In this document: positions 17,750 to 25,565 of the stretch, piece after piece
How positions within the stretch are numbered: the first letter of the stretch is position 1
Layout: every line of letters starts with the position of its first letter
Assembly: GCA_900770295.1 (NCBI GenBank)
Contig: CAAGJQ010000153.1
Span: 1 to 64,000 of the forward strand
Reading direction: 5' to 3'
DNA from: an uncultured Oscillibacter sp.
GTDB taxonomy: Bacteria; Bacillota; Clostridia; Oscillospirales; Oscillospiraceae
Length of the DNA: 64,000 bases
The notes under the pieces: generated by a model
The model's database searches: none
The model's input: only the letters and a program-made list of their open reading frames with translations
Told to the model about the DNA's origin: nothing
Translations under genes and position numbers: made by a program

Positions 17750-19300
17750 GTGCAACCCATCACCATTATCGCAGCCCTGGTCGGACTGCTGGTCGGTGGC
17801 GTGATTTGCTTCCCGCTCGGTATTCGCTACCGGAAGACCGTTTCCGAAAAAGAAATCTCAAGCGCAGAAGAAGAAGGACGGCGCATCATCAACGAGGCCA
17901 TCAAGAGCGCGGAATCCAAGAAGCGCGAGGCCCTGCTGGAAGCAAAAGAAGAGATTTTGAAAAACCGCAGCGAGTACGAGAAGGAAGAGAAATCGCGCAG
18001 AGCCGACCTGCAGCGGCAGGAAAACCGTCTGCAGCAGAAGGAAGAGAACCTCGACCGCAAGACCGAGGCTATCGAGAAGAAGGAAGAGTCCCTGGCCCAG
18101 AAGCACGCGGCCATCGACAAGGAAAACGAAGAGATCAAGGTCATCAAGCGCAGCCAGACCGAGATGCTGGAGCGCATCTCCGGCTTTACCGCCGAGGAAG
18201 CGAAGCAGTATCTGATCGATCAGGTGGAGTCCGAGGTGACCCACGAGACCGCCCTCAAGATCAAAGAGGTCGAGTCCCGGATGAAAGAAGAGTGCGAGGC
18301 CCGCGCCCGCGAAGTGGTGGCGCAGGCCATCCAGCGGTGCGCTGCCGACCAGGTGGCCGAGATGACCGTCAGTGTGGTTCCCCTGCCCAATGACGAGATG
18401 AAAGGCCGCATCATTGGCCGCGAAGGCCGCAATATCCGCACCATCGAGACCCTGACCGGTGTGGACCTGATCATCGACGACACGCCGGAAGCGATCACGG
18501 TTTCCTGCTTTGAGCCTGTGCGGCGTGAGATCGCCCGGCTGGCACTGGAAAAGCTGATCGCCGACGGCCGCATCCATCCCACCCACATCGAGGAGATGGT
18601 GGAGAAGGCCCGCCGGGAGGTGGACGCCACCATCAAAGCCGAGGGCGAGCGGGTGACGTTCGAGTGCGGCGTCCGCAATCTGCACCCCGAGCTGGTGAAG
18701 ATGCTGGGCCGCCTGCACTACCGCACCAGCTACGGCCAGAACGTTTTGCAGCACTCCGTGGAAGTCAGCCACATTGCCGGCATGATGGCCGCCGAGCTGG
18801 GCGCCGACGTCCAGGCAGCCAAGCGCGCCGGCCTGCTGCACGACCTGGGCAAGGCCGTGGACCATGAGATGGAGGGCACCCATGTGGCCCTGGGTGTGGA
18901 ATTCGCCCGGAAGTACAAGGAAAAAGAGGAGATCATTCACGCCATCGAGGCCCATCACAACGACGTGGAGCCCCGGACCATCATCGCCTGCCTGGTCCAG
19001 GCCGCGGATGCCATTTCCGCCGCCCGTCCCGGCGCCCGCCGTGAGAATCTGGAGAACTACATCAAGCGTCTGGAGCAGCTGGAGACCATCACCGGCTCCT
19101 ATCCCGGCGTTGACAAGGCCTACGCCATCCAGGCCGGCCGCGAGGTCCGCGTGATGGTGAAGCCCGAGCAGGTCAGCGAGGACCAGATGGTCATTCTGGC
19201 CCGGGACCTGGCCAAGAAGATCGAGGAAGAGATGGAATATCCCGGCCAGATCAAGGTCCATGTCCTGCGGGAGACCAAAGTGGTCGAATACGCAAAGTAA
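17750..19300 (+). CDS. rny: Ribonuclease Y
   Basis: Membrane-anchored endoribonuclease that starts mRNA decay. It has 516 residues, the normal length. An N-terminal membrane segment (about 4-22) leads into a long Glu/Lys/Arg-rich coiled coil (about 30-160), then a KH domain ([23 protein letters not shown]), then an HD domain with catalytic His364-Asp365 in [12 protein letters not shown]. The GTG start is supported by AGGAGGA 10 bp upstream and by the immediate membrane anchor. It stands alone with its own promoter and terminator. Confidence 0.97.
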   Translation: MQPITIIAALVGLLVGGVICFPLGIRYRKTVSEKEISSAEEEGRRIINEAIKSAESKKREALLEAKEEILKNRSEYEKEEKSRRADLQRQENRLQQKEENLDRKTEAIEKKEESLAQKHAAIDKENEEIKVIKRSQTEMLERISGFTAEEAKQYLIDQVESEVTHETALKIKEVESRMKEECEARAREVVAQAIQRCAADQVAEMTVSVVPLPNDEMKGRIIGREGRNIRTIETLTGVDLIIDDTPEAITVSCFEPVRREIARLALEKLIADGRIHPTHIEEMVEKARREVDATIKAEGERVTFECGVRNLHPELVKMLGRLHYRTSYGQNVLQHSVEVSHIAGMMAAELGADVQAAKRAGLLHDLGKAVDHEMEGTHVALGVEFARKYKEKEEIIHAIEAHHNDVEPRTIIACLVQAADAISAARPGARRENLENYIKRLEQLETITGSYPGVDKAYAIQAGREVRVMVKPEQVSEDQMVILARDLAKKIEEEMEYPGQIKVHVLRETKVVEYAK

Positions 19301-19310
19301 AATACGCATC

Positions 19311-19346
19311 AAAAAATCCTCCGGGGAATTTTCCCGGAGGATTTTT
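19311..19346 (+). terminator. Terminator after rny
   Basis: Stem AAAAAATCCTCCGGG paired with CCCGGAGGATTTTT, then a T run. Confidence 0.93.
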
Positions 19347-19384
19347 CTTGTTGTGTCATTCTTTTTCTTGAAAGAAAAAGAAGC

Positions 19385-19424
19385 AAAAAGAACTTTCAAG
19401 CACAAAACTTTGTTTTGCGTGTTC
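19385..19424 (-). terminator. Possible terminator for the sufCB operon
   Basis: Read on the minus strand, CGCAAAAC-AAA-GTTTTGTG (one G-U pair) is followed after a few bases by T-rich sequence. A further A/T inverted repeat (TTCTTTTTCTT / AAGAAAAAGAA) lies at about 19361-19384. Confidence 0.45.
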
Positions 19425-20351
19425 TCAGGCCAGAAAGCCCTTCAGGATGCAGTCCTCGGCCTCCTCCTCGGTGAGACCCAGGGTCTCCAGCTTCAGCAGC
19501 TGGTCGCCGGCGATCTTGCCGATGGCGGCCTCGTGGACCAGCTGGGCCTCCGTGCAGTTGGCAGTGATGGCGGGGATGGACTTGATCTTGGCCTGCCCCA
19601 TGATAATGGAGTCGCACTGTACATGGCCGAAGCACTGGGCGTTGCCCACCATCCGGGGATAGAACACCTGGCTGGATTCATCCTGGGCCACGGACCGGGA
19701 GATAACCCTGCCCTTGGAGTCCTCGCCGTCCAGCACGATCTCCATGTCGCTCTCAGCCACCTGGTCGCCGTGGGTCAGCAGGCGCTCGGTGATGACGGCC
19801 TCGGCCCCCTTGCCGCAGACGATCTTCGTGTACCGCTTGGTGGAGTCGATGCCCCGGATCTGGGTGGTGTCCATCTGGATGGAGGCACCCTCCTCCAGGT
19901 AGACCACGGTCTGGGGGTTCATGATTTTGCCGCCCTTGCCGTCGCCCTCGCCGTAGTGCTTTTCCGTGTAGTGAACGTGGGAGTTCTTGCCCACGTAGAA
20001 GGTGTGCAGGCCATCGTGGCGGCTGGTCTGGTCGCCGCAGTTGTGGATGCCGCAGCCGGCCACGATGTCCACATTGCAGTTCTCGCCGATATAGAAGTCG
20101 TTGTACACCATTTCCTCGATGCCGGGCTTGGTGATGATGACGGGGATGTGGCAGGTCTCGCCCACCGTGCCGTCCTTGATGCGGATGTCAATGCCGGACT
20201 TGCCGTCGGTCTTGCTGGTGATCTCAATGTGCTCCGTGCTCTGACGGCCGTCGCAGCCGCTGTCCTTCCGGATGTTGAAAGCGCCCACGGGCTTTCCCAG
20301 CATGTCCGCGATCTTTTCCAGAAGCTCGCGGTCGATCTCGTTGTCCATCAT
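19425..20351 (-). CDS. sufB: SufB/SufD-like Fe-S assembly scaffold protein (short form)
   Basis: Beta-helix scaffold for Fe-S cluster assembly, partner of the SufC ATPase. At 308 residues it is much shorter than E. coli SufB (about 495) and matches the minimal SufB-like proteins of anaerobes (SMS/SmsB type). The C-terminal family core is present: GHVQCDSIIMG, then NCTEAQLVHEAAIGKIAGDQL. Several Cys (for example in GCGIHNCGDQ) could act in cluster or persulfide handling. The start overlaps the sufC stop (ATGA) with an AAAGGAGGTG ribosome site inside sufC. Confidence 0.9.
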   Translation of the reverse strand: MMDNEIDRELLEKIADMLGKPVGAFNIRKDSGCDGRQSTEHIEITSKTDGKSGIDIRIKDGTVGETCHIPVIITKPGIEEMVYNDFYIGENCNVDIVAGCGIHNCGDQTSRHDGLHTFYVGKNSHVHYTEKHYGEGDGKGGKIMNPQTVVYLEEGASIQMDTTQIRGIDSTKRYTKIVCGKGAEAVITERLLTHGDQVAESDMEIVLDGEDSKGRVISRSVAQDESSQVFYPRMVGNAQCFGHVQCDSIIMGQAKIKSIPAITANCTEAQLVHEAAIGKIAGDQLLKLETLGLTEEEAEDCILKGFLA

Positions 20352-21088
20352 TGCGCCGTCACCTCCTTTGTCAGTACCGGGCAGCCGCCCAGGGTGTCCG
20401 CCAGAATCTGGGGCAGAATTTCGGACGCGGAGCCCCGGTGGCGGATGGCGCCGTCACCCACCACGATGACCTCATCCGCCAGGGAGATGATGCGTTCCTG
20501 GTGGGAGATGATGATCATGGTGGCGCTGCCGTTGGCGTGGATCTGCTCAAAGGTCTCCGTCAGCCGGGCAAAGCTCCACAGGTCGATGCCCGCCTCCGGC
20601 TCGTCAAAAATCATCAGCTGGCTGTTCCGGGCCAGAATGGACGCGATCTCGATGCGCTTGACCTCGCCGCCGGAGAGGGACACGTCCACTTCCCGGTCCA
20701 GATAGTCGTTGGCGCACAGGCCCACCTTGGTCAGGTACTGACAGCACTTGTCCTTGGACAGCTTGCTGTCGCCGGAGGCCAGCGTCAGCAGGTCCCGGAC
20801 GGTCAGGCCCTTGAACCGGGGCGGCTGCTGGAAGCCGTAGCTGATGCCCAGCCGCGCCCGCTCGGTGATGCCAAGGCCGGTGATGTCCTGCCCATTCCAG
20901 ATGATCTGGCCCTCGGTGGGCGTCACCAGACCCATGATGATCTTCGCCAGCGTGGTCTTGCCGCCGCCGTTGGGACCGGTGAACACCACCAGCTTGTGGT
21001 CATCGATGGTGAGAGAGATATCCTTCAGAATCCCCAGCTCCTCGTCCCCCTCATGGACGGAGTAGCTGATATGTTTCAATTCCAGCAT
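20348..21088 (-). CDS. sufC: Fe-S assembly ATPase SufC
   Basis: Cytoplasmic ABC-type ATPase that drives conformational change of the SufB-type scaffold. It has 246 residues, as expected. Walker A GPNGGGKTT, signature LSGGEVKRIEIA, Walker B LMIFDEPEAGID and switch His in IIISHQE are intact. ATG 21088 is chosen because AAAGGAGG lies 10 bp upstream; a GTG-initiated frame begins at 21124. No sufS, sufU or second sufD is linked, so the module is just sufC-sufB. Confidence 0.96.
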   Translation of the reverse strand: MLELKHISYSVHEGDEELGILKDISLTIDDHKLVVFTGPNGGGKTTLAKIIMGLVTPTEGQIIWNGQDITGLGITERARLGISYGFQQPPRFKGLTVRDLLTLASGDSKLSKDKCCQYLTKVGLCANDYLDREVDVSLSGGEVKRIEIASILARNSQLMIFDEPEAGIDLWSFARLTETFEQIHANGSATMIIISHQERIISLADEVIVVGDGAIRHRGSASEILPQILADTLGGCPVLTKEVTAQ

Positions 21089-21133
21089 GGAATCGGAACC
21101 TCCTTTAATGGCAAAAATGCTCACAGTTTCTCT

Positions 21134-21162
21134 ATTTTAGCAGATAGAGGAGAAAAAAGCAA
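21134..21162 (-). promoter_or_regulatory. Sigma-A promoter for sufCB
   Basis: On the minus strand TTGCTT (21162-21157), 17-bp spacer, TAAAAT (21139-21134), 45 bp before the sufC start. Confidence 0.7.
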
Positions 21163-21213
21163 TGAAAAGCCTCTAGGTTTGAGGGTATTTTACCCCCAAA
21201 AGGGGCCTTTTAC

Positions 21214-21231
21214 CTGTTGCGGCCGCAACAG
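21214..21231. promoter_or_regulatory. 18-bp perfect palindrome between sufC and ferritin-like gene
   Basis: CTGTTGCGGCCGCAACAG is perfectly self-complementary and lies in the divergent intergenic region, upstream of both genes. Candidate binding site for a dimeric regulator. Confidence 0.55.
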
Positions 21232-21232
21232 A

Positions 21233-21261
21233 CACGAAAATATCCGCCGCCGCATAGACTG
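21233..21261 (+). promoter_or_regulatory. Sigma-K-like promoter for the ferritin-like gene
   Basis: CACG (21233-21236), 16 bp, CATAGACTG (21253-21261). It shares spacing and CATAGA with the amidase promoter at 16737; two consensus positions deviate. Confidence 0.35.
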
Positions 21262-21282
21262 GGGAGAAAAGGAGGGACCTCT

Positions 21283-21963
21283 ATGGAACAAAACGTACAT
21301 AGACCAGAAATCTATGATTACCGGCAGTATGACCGGGTCTGGCAGCGGGTGGCGCCCAACCTGGAGCCCTATCCCGGGATGCGGCAGTCTCCGGAATCCC
21401 AGAGTTCGCCCGCGGAGGCGGCGCCCGCCGCCGCTCCGGCCAATCACACAGCAGCCATAATGGCGCCGGCAGCCCAGCAGCCTTCCGCAGCCCAGACCAA
21501 ACAGGAGAGCCAGTTGCCCGGCGCGTCCCAGAATCCCTGCTGCATGGGCAGCGCTGCGGCGGAGATGCTGGAGGTGCTGACGGGCTTCATCGAGGAGGAG
21601 CTGGGGGACCGGCGGTACTATCTGGCCCTGTCCCGCCAGGCCCCGGTCTGGGCACGGCAGCGTCTGCGGGATATTGCCGCCGATGAGGGCGGCCACGCCC
21701 GCCGGCTGATGGCCGCGCACTATCTCATCACCGGCGAGTGCTACCGGCCGGCGGTCAGCTGTGAGCACATCTATATCGGCCGCTGGTGTCCGGCACTGCG
21801 GGAGCGGTATCACGCGGAGGCCTGCAACGGTCTGAACTACGCCCGGGCGGCGGAGGGGACCACGGACCCCTGTCTGGCCGGCCTGCTGAATGAGATGAGC
21901 GCTGATGAGTACCGCCATGCCGCCGAGCTGATGGAGATGCTGGAGCGGGCGCTGCAAGGATAG
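21283..21963 (+). CDS. Ferritin-like (rubrerythrin-type) domain protein with disordered N-terminus
   Basis: Predicted diiron four-helix bundle, 226 residues. Residues 1 to about 85 are Pro/Ala/Gln/Ser-rich and likely disordered; a CC pair follows. The bundle (about 90-226) shows paired carboxylate/His motifs: IEEELGDRRYY, DEGGHARR, YHAEACNGLNY and MSADEYRHAAEL. Function is not certain: peroxide or iron handling, or a spore-coat protein as for other ferritin-like Clostridia proteins. The ribosome site AAAAGGAGGG fixes the start; the sigma-K-like site supports a sporulation role. Confidence 0.8.
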   Translation: MEQNVHRPEIYDYRQYDRVWQRVAPNLEPYPGMRQSPESQSSPAEAAPAAAPANHTAAIMAPAAQQPSAAQTKQESQLPGASQNPCCMGSAAAEMLEVLTGFIEEELGDRRYYLALSRQAPVWARQRLRDIAADEGGHARRLMAAHYLITGECYRPAVSCEHIYIGRWCPALRERYHAEACNGLNYARAAEGTTDPCLAGLLNEMSADEYRHAAELMEMLERALQG

Positions 21964-21983
21964 AGGAACGGTTCAATTTTTCG

Positions 21984-22012
21984 TTGTGTCCCGGGGAAAC
22001 ATATGGTATACT
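21984..22012 (+). promoter_or_regulatory. Sigma-A promoter for the cytidylate-kinase-like gene
   Basis: TTGTGT (21984-21989), 17-bp spacer, TATACT (22007-22012). The block TGGTATACTGACC recurs at 22763. Confidence 0.65.
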
Positions 22013-22062
22013 GACCTCAGGAAGTGCCGCGCTTGCGGCGGGAGCAGCGAGGGAGAGATACC

Positions 22063-22665
22063 ATGAACAAAATTATTACCATCAGCCGGGAATACGGCGC
22101 CGGCGGCCACAGCATCGGCAAGGGCGTGGCGGAGGCCCTGGGCATTCCGTTCTATGATCGGGACATCGTGCGGGAGACCGCCAAGGCCAGCGGCTTTGAC
22201 CCTGAACTGATTGAGGATGAGGGCGAGGACATCTCCAAAACCGATTCCATTCTGAAGAGCATCTGCTCGGCCTCCAGCACCTATTACCGGGATACCCAGG
22301 AGGCCATTCATGATGTACAGAGAGTCATTATCCTGCGTTTCGCCCAGGCGGGGCCCTGCGTGATTTTGGGCCGCTGCGCCGATGAGATCCTGCGGGAGGC
22401 CGGTATCGAGAGCATCAACGTATTCATCCATGCCGATGATATCCATCGGGCCGTGCGCGTCAGCGAGCTGATCGGCAGCACCAACGCCACGGAGATCCAG
22501 AGGATGATGGCCAAGAAGGACAGCAGCCGCCACACCTATTACAGCCGCTACACCGGCAAAAAGTGGGGCGACAGCCAGAACTACCACCTGACGCTGGACA
22601 GCGGCGCGCTGGGCTACGACCTGTGCGTCAAGCTCATCACCGAGGTGGCCCAGGCTGCCGAATGA
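22063..22665 (+). CDS. Cytidylate kinase-like family protein
   Basis: P-loop nucleotide kinase-like protein of 200 residues. The N-terminus ITISREYGAGGHSIGKGVAEALGIPFYDRDIV is the hallmark of this family (Pfam Cytidylate_kin2); the phosphate-binding loop is YGAGGHSIG rather than a canonical GxxxxGKS/T. A second motif is VILGRCADEILRE, followed by a basic lid region (RMMAKKDSSRHTYYSRYTGKKWG). It is distinct from the housekeeping Cmk and its substrate is unknown. The start ATG 22063 has GGGAGAG upstream; it is monocistronic. Confidence 0.9.
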   Translation: MNKIITISREYGAGGHSIGKGVAEALGIPFYDRDIVRETAKASGFDPELIEDEGEDISKTDSILKSICSASSTYYRDTQEAIHDVQRVIILRFAQAGPCVILGRCADEILREAGIESINVFIHADDIHRAVRVSELIGSTNATEIQRMMAKKDSSRHTYYSRYTGKKWGDSQNYHLTLDSGALGYDLCVKLITEVAQAAE

Positions 22666-22685
22666 GAGCAAAGTGATCCAAAAGC

Positions 22686-22718
22686 CACGGTCCGGAGTTG
22701 TCCGGACCGTGTTTTTTT
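22686..22718 (+). terminator. Terminator after cytidylate-kinase-like gene
   Basis: 10-bp stem CACGGTCCGG / CCGGACCGTG, 6-nt loop, seven T. Confidence 0.95.
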
Positions 22719-22742
22719 CGGCCGCTTTCCCCCTGACCGCCG

Positions 22743-22771
22743 TTGCTCCGCCGGAAATTTTGTGGTATACT
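22743..22771 (+). promoter_or_regulatory. Sigma-A promoter for the DUF2461 gene
   Basis: TTGCTC (22743-22748), 17-bp spacer, TATACT (22766-22771). Confidence 0.65.
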
Positions 22772-22800
22772 GACCGGGAATCTGAAAGACGGAGGCAAGC

Positions 22801-23481
22801 ATGTTTACCGGATTTACCGACGAGACCGTGGATTTTATGTGGGGCATCCGCTTCAATAACGAGCGGTCCTGGTTCGAGGCCCACAAGAGTATCTATGTGA
22901 CCCGGTTCTATGAGCCCATGAAGGAGCTGGGTGACGAGATTTACGACTATTTGCAGGAACAGCGGCCGGACTACGGTCTGATCCGCAAGGTGACCCGCAT
23001 CTACCGGGACGCCCGGCGGCTCCACGGCCGGGGCCCCTATAAGGAGAGCCTGTGGTTCTCCGTGGAACAGCCGGCGGAGCAGTGGACCGCCAAGCCCACC
23101 TTCTGGTTCGAACTGATGCCGGAGGGCTGGACCTACGGCATGGGGTACTACATGCCCAAGCCCCTGACCATGGCGAAGCTCCGGGCCCGCATCGACCGGG
23201 ACCCCGGGACCATGGAGAAGCTGATGCGCGCCCTGGCGCACCAGGAGGAGTTCGTCCTGGAGACGGAGAATTACAAGAAGCCCCGGAGCCAGGCGCCCTC
23301 GGCGCTGCTGGAGCCCTGGTATCAGGCGAAGTCCTTCTCCGTCCTCCATCAGGACAGGCTGACGGACGAGCTGTTCTGCCGGGACATCGTGGACCGGCTG
23401 AAAACCGGCTTTGCGTTCCTGCTGCCCTGGTACGACTATTTTGTCACCCTGGACGGGGATCCGGACCCCAGGGAGCCGTAA
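22801..23481 (+). CDS. DUF2461 family protein
   Basis: Uncharacterised 226-residue cytoplasmic protein. It shows the family signature: an N-terminal NNERSWFEAHKSIY segment, then IYRDARRLHGRGPYKESLWFSV and a Trp/Gly-rich FWFELMPEGWTYGMGYYMPKP strand region. No catalytic motif is obvious and the family has no settled function. ATG 22801 follows GACGGAGGCAAGC. It has its own promoter; the next gene also carries its own, so they are not an operon. Confidence 0.88.
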   Translation: MFTGFTDETVDFMWGIRFNNERSWFEAHKSIYVTRFYEPMKELGDEIYDYLQEQRPDYGLIRKVTRIYRDARRLHGRGPYKESLWFSVEQPAEQWTAKPTFWFELMPEGWTYGMGYYMPKPLTMAKLRARIDRDPGTMEKLMRALAHQEEFVLETENYKKPRSQAPSALLEPWYQAKSFSVLHQDRLTDELFCRDIVDRLKTGFAFLLPWYDYFVTLDGDPDPREP

Positions 23482-23488
23482 GTTTTCC

Positions 23489-23517
23489 TTGAAAAGTGTG
23501 GAAAAAGGGACTATACT
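23489..23517 (+). promoter_or_regulatory. Sigma-A promoter for the HD-domain gene
   Basis: TTGAAA (23489-23494), 17-bp spacer, TATACT (23512-23517). Confidence 0.7.
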
Positions 23518-23550
23518 GTCCCCAATTTGATACAAAGGAGCGATTTCCCT

Positions 23551-24135
23551 ATGAAAGCATGTCCTGACAGAGCAGCAGCCCTGGCGCTGCTGCGGAAATA
23601 TAACGGCGAGCCCTTCCACATCCAGCACGGATTGACGGTGGAGGGCACCATGCGCTGGTACGCGGGCGAGCTGGGCTACGGCGAGGACGCGGACTTCTGG
23701 GCCACCGTGGGCCTGCTCCACGACGTGGACTTTGAGAAGTGGCCGGAGGAGCACTGCAAGAAGGCTCCGGAGCTGCTGGCGGAGATCGGGTGCAGCGACG
23801 AGTTCATCCACGCCGTCTGCTCCCACGGCTACGGCCTCTGCTGCGACGTGGAGCCCACCCACGAGATGGAGAAGGTCCTCTTCGCGGCGGACGAGCTGAC
23901 GGGCCTCATCGGCGCCGCCGCCCGGATGCGGCCCAGCAAGAGCGTCTCCGACATGGAGGTCAGCTCCCTGAAAAAGAAGTTCAAGGACAAAAAGTTCGCC
24001 GCCGGCTGCTCCCGGGACGTCATCAAGGAGGGCGCCGAGCGCCTGGGCTGGACCCTGGAGGACCTGATGGAAAAGACCATCCTGGCGATGCGGTCCTGCG
24101 AGGAGAGCATCAACGCCGAGATGGAGCGCCTGTAA
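23551..24135 (+). CDS. HD-domain (HDIG-type) putative phosphohydrolase
   Basis: Metal-dependent phosphohydrolase-like protein, 194 residues. The HD pattern is visible as HIQHGLTVEGTMRWYA, the central LLHDVDFEKW (His-Asp pair) and VCSHGYG, with a later FAADELTGLI helix that gives the distal Asp. Substrate unknown; relatives are often annotated as HDIG-domain nucleic-acid or nucleotide hydrolases. ATG 23551 is chosen over 23527 because AAAGGAG lies between them. Confidence 0.88.
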   Translation: MKACPDRAAALALLRKYNGEPFHIQHGLTVEGTMRWYAGELGYGEDADFWATVGLLHDVDFEKWPEEHCKKAPELLAEIGCSDEFIHAVCSHGYGLCCDVEPTHEMEKVLFAADELTGLIGAAARMRPSKSVSDMEVSSLKKKFKDKKFAAGCSRDVIKEGAERLGWTLEDLMEKTILAMRSCEESINAEMERL

Positions 24136-24156
24136 GGAAATTAAGGAAAGATAGAG

Positions 24157-24186
24157 AAATGTCCGGGCCATCGGCCCGGACATTTT
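24157..24186. terminator. Bidirectional terminator between convergent genes
   Basis: 13-bp stem AAATGTCCGGGCC / GGCCCGGACATTT, 3-nt loop, T run on the plus strand and A run before the stem for the minus strand. Confidence 0.9.
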
Positions 24187-24188
24187 GT

Positions 24189-24623
24189 TTACCTGTTTTC
24201 CTGGAACTTCTGCAAGCTTCGGTTCAGGGCTCTGGTGTCCCGCCAGCAGGCCACCTGCTCGCCGAACCAGATGGCCCCCAGTCCGCATTCCAGCATGGCG
24301 ATCAGCAGGATGTCCCCCCAGAGAGGCACGCCGGGGAACCAGCCGAACACCAGAGAACCGCCGATATACAGCACATTGGCGCAGGCCACCCACGCTGCCA
24401 GCCGTCCCCGGGACGACCACTGCCCGGCGGGCAGCACCGCGTACTGAATGGCGGCAAAGACAAAGCTGACCAGCAGCATTTCCAGAAGGACCCACACGCT
24501 GATGGTATAGCGCCCCTGGAGCACCTCCGTGATGGCCTGGAAAAACACCACGGCGGCGGTGTAGATGCTCATGTAGAGCTTGACCTCCACGCCCCAGGCG
24601 TAAAAACGCAGGAATTGCTTCAT
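24189..24623 (-). CDS. Small integral membrane protein, DUF3021-like
   Basis: A 144-residue protein with four hydrophobic segments (roughly residues 15-35, 42-65, 75-95 and 100-122) and a charged C-terminus (DTRALNRSLQKFQENR). Size, topology and position directly after a LytTR regulator match DUF3021 proteins, which act as membrane partners of stand-alone LytTR regulators. ATG 24623 is preceded by AAAGGGGGA. The 69-bp gap to the regulator holds no clear terminator, so co-transcription is likely. Confidence 0.75.
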   Translation of the reverse strand: MKQFLRFYAWGVEVKLYMSIYTAAVVFFQAITEVLQGRYTISVWVLLEMLLVSFVFAAIQYAVLPAGQWSSRGRLAAWVACANVLYIGGSLVFGWFPGVPLWGDILLIAMLECGLGAIWFGEQVACWRDTRALNRSLQKFQENR

Positions 24624-24692
24624 GGTAAAATCCCCCTTTATACTATTTACCAATTCAAATCAGACATGTTGCATTTTAACTGGAGATTCGTA

Positions 24693-25130
24693 TTACATCC
24701 CCAGCCGCTCCCGCAGCAGCGGCCCGTAGTGGCGGGAGATCATGACCTTCTCCCCGTTGCGCATGGTGGCCTCGATGCGGCTGCCGGTACAGCTTTTCAG
24801 CTGCCGGATGCCGTGAAGGTTCACCACCATGGACCGGCTCACCCGGCAGAAGCCCAGGGCCTCATACCGGGCCTCCAGCTCGGAAAGGGACAGTGCGGTG
24901 CGCCAGACGGCACTTTCGCAGTAGAGCCAGGTGCGCTCCTCCACGGACTCGGCGTACAGCACCTCCTGGGGAGAGAGAAAGACGGCCTCCCGGTCCTCCG
25001 TAAAGGCGCAGAGGGACTGCATCCCCGACCGCAGCAGGGCCAGGATGTGGAGCATTTCCTCGTCCAGCTCCCGGCAGCGGAGAATGACCTCGTTCTCCGG
25101 CGTATCACAGTGTTCTACGGTGATTTTCAT
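24693..25130 (-). CDS. LytTR-family DNA-binding regulator without receiver domain
   Basis: Transcription regulator of 145 residues. The C-terminal half (about 45-145) is a LytTR domain: EVLYAESVEERTWLYC, the LSELEARY helix, then FCRVSRSMVVNLHGIRQLK, a strongly conserved LytTR stretch. The N-terminal 45 residues are a short helical segment instead of a response-regulator receiver, so activity is not set by a standard histidine kinase; the membrane protein encoded downstream is the likely control partner. AAGGAGG precedes the ATG. Confidence 0.9.
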   Translation of the reverse strand: MKITVEHCDTPENEVILRCRELDEEMLHILALLRSGMQSLCAFTEDREAVFLSPQEVLYAESVEERTWLYCESAVWRTALSLSELEARYEALGFCRVSRSMVVNLHGIRQLKSCTGSRIEATMRNGEKVMISRHYGPLLRERLGM

Positions 25131-25142
25131 AATGACCTCCTT

Positions 25143-25188
25143 TGTCAGCTGACAGGATGAGCATATCCCATGGAGCGGAGGTTGGCAA
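25143..25188 (-). promoter_or_regulatory. Promoter and palindrome upstream of the LytTR gene
   Basis: Minus-strand TTGCCA (25188-25183), 17-bp spacer, TATGCT (25165-25160). Just downstream, before the ribosome site, lies the perfect 12-bp palindrome TGTCAGCTGACA (25143-25154), placed for autoregulation. Confidence 0.6.
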
Positions 25189-25242
25189 GAGCTGTACCGG
25201 CGAAGCGCGGTTTTGAGGCGGCGGGATGCACGGAGTAAAGTG

Positions 25243-25277
25243 AAACTGCCATGGGGTACGTCCCACGGCAGCTTTTT
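25243..25277. terminator. Hairpin terminator after the small Cys-rich gene
   Basis: Stem CTGCCATGGG / CCCACGGCAG (one mismatch) flanked by AAA and CTTTTT. It ends the minus-strand gene at 25276 and separates it from the LytTR unit. Confidence 0.65.
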
Positions 25278-25476
25278 ATGGTTTTTCCGTGTCCTCCGGC
25301 ATCTCGGCGGGCGCCCAGTGGGGACAGGTCTGCCCGTCCGTCCGCTTTTTCAGCCGGGGATAGACGCAGTGCCCGTAGGCCAGGGCGGAGTACATCGACC
25401 CGATTTTGACGTAGTGGCGCCGGAAGTGGGCGCAGCTCCCGCACACGGCGGCGTCTATGGCATCGTAGGATGGCAC
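25276..25476 (-). CDS. Small Cys-rich protein, putative zinc-binding
   Basis: A 66-residue protein with CGSCAHFRRHY near the N-terminus and GHCVYPRLKKRTDGQTCPHW near the C-terminus. The CxxC, then C, then C plus several His suggest a single zinc ribbon. I know no function; short proteins of this type are common in Clostridia. The GTG at 25476 is preferred since GGAGG lies 8 bp upstream; ATG 25482 would leave only 2 bp. It is divergent from the XRE gene, sharing an 80-90 bp control region. Confidence 0.65.
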   Translation of the reverse strand: MPSYDAIDAAVCGSCAHFRRHYVKIGSMYSALAYGHCVYPRLKKRTDGQTCPHWAPAEMPEDTEKP

Positions 25477-25509
25477 ATGCATCACCTCCAGAATTTTTTA
25501 CGCAGAAAG

Positions 25510-25529
25510 TGAGTAAAATGGAATACTCA
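25510..25529. promoter_or_regulatory. Inverted repeat operator between Cys-rich and XRE genes
   Basis: TGAGTA-N8-TACTCA, 37 bp before the XRE start codon, followed by A/T-rich sequence with TATTAT and TATGAT -10-like hexamers. Typical size for an XRE repressor site. Confidence 0.5.
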
Positions 25530-25565
25530 TTTTTTGCGTATTATATGATATTTGCAGGTGATGAT

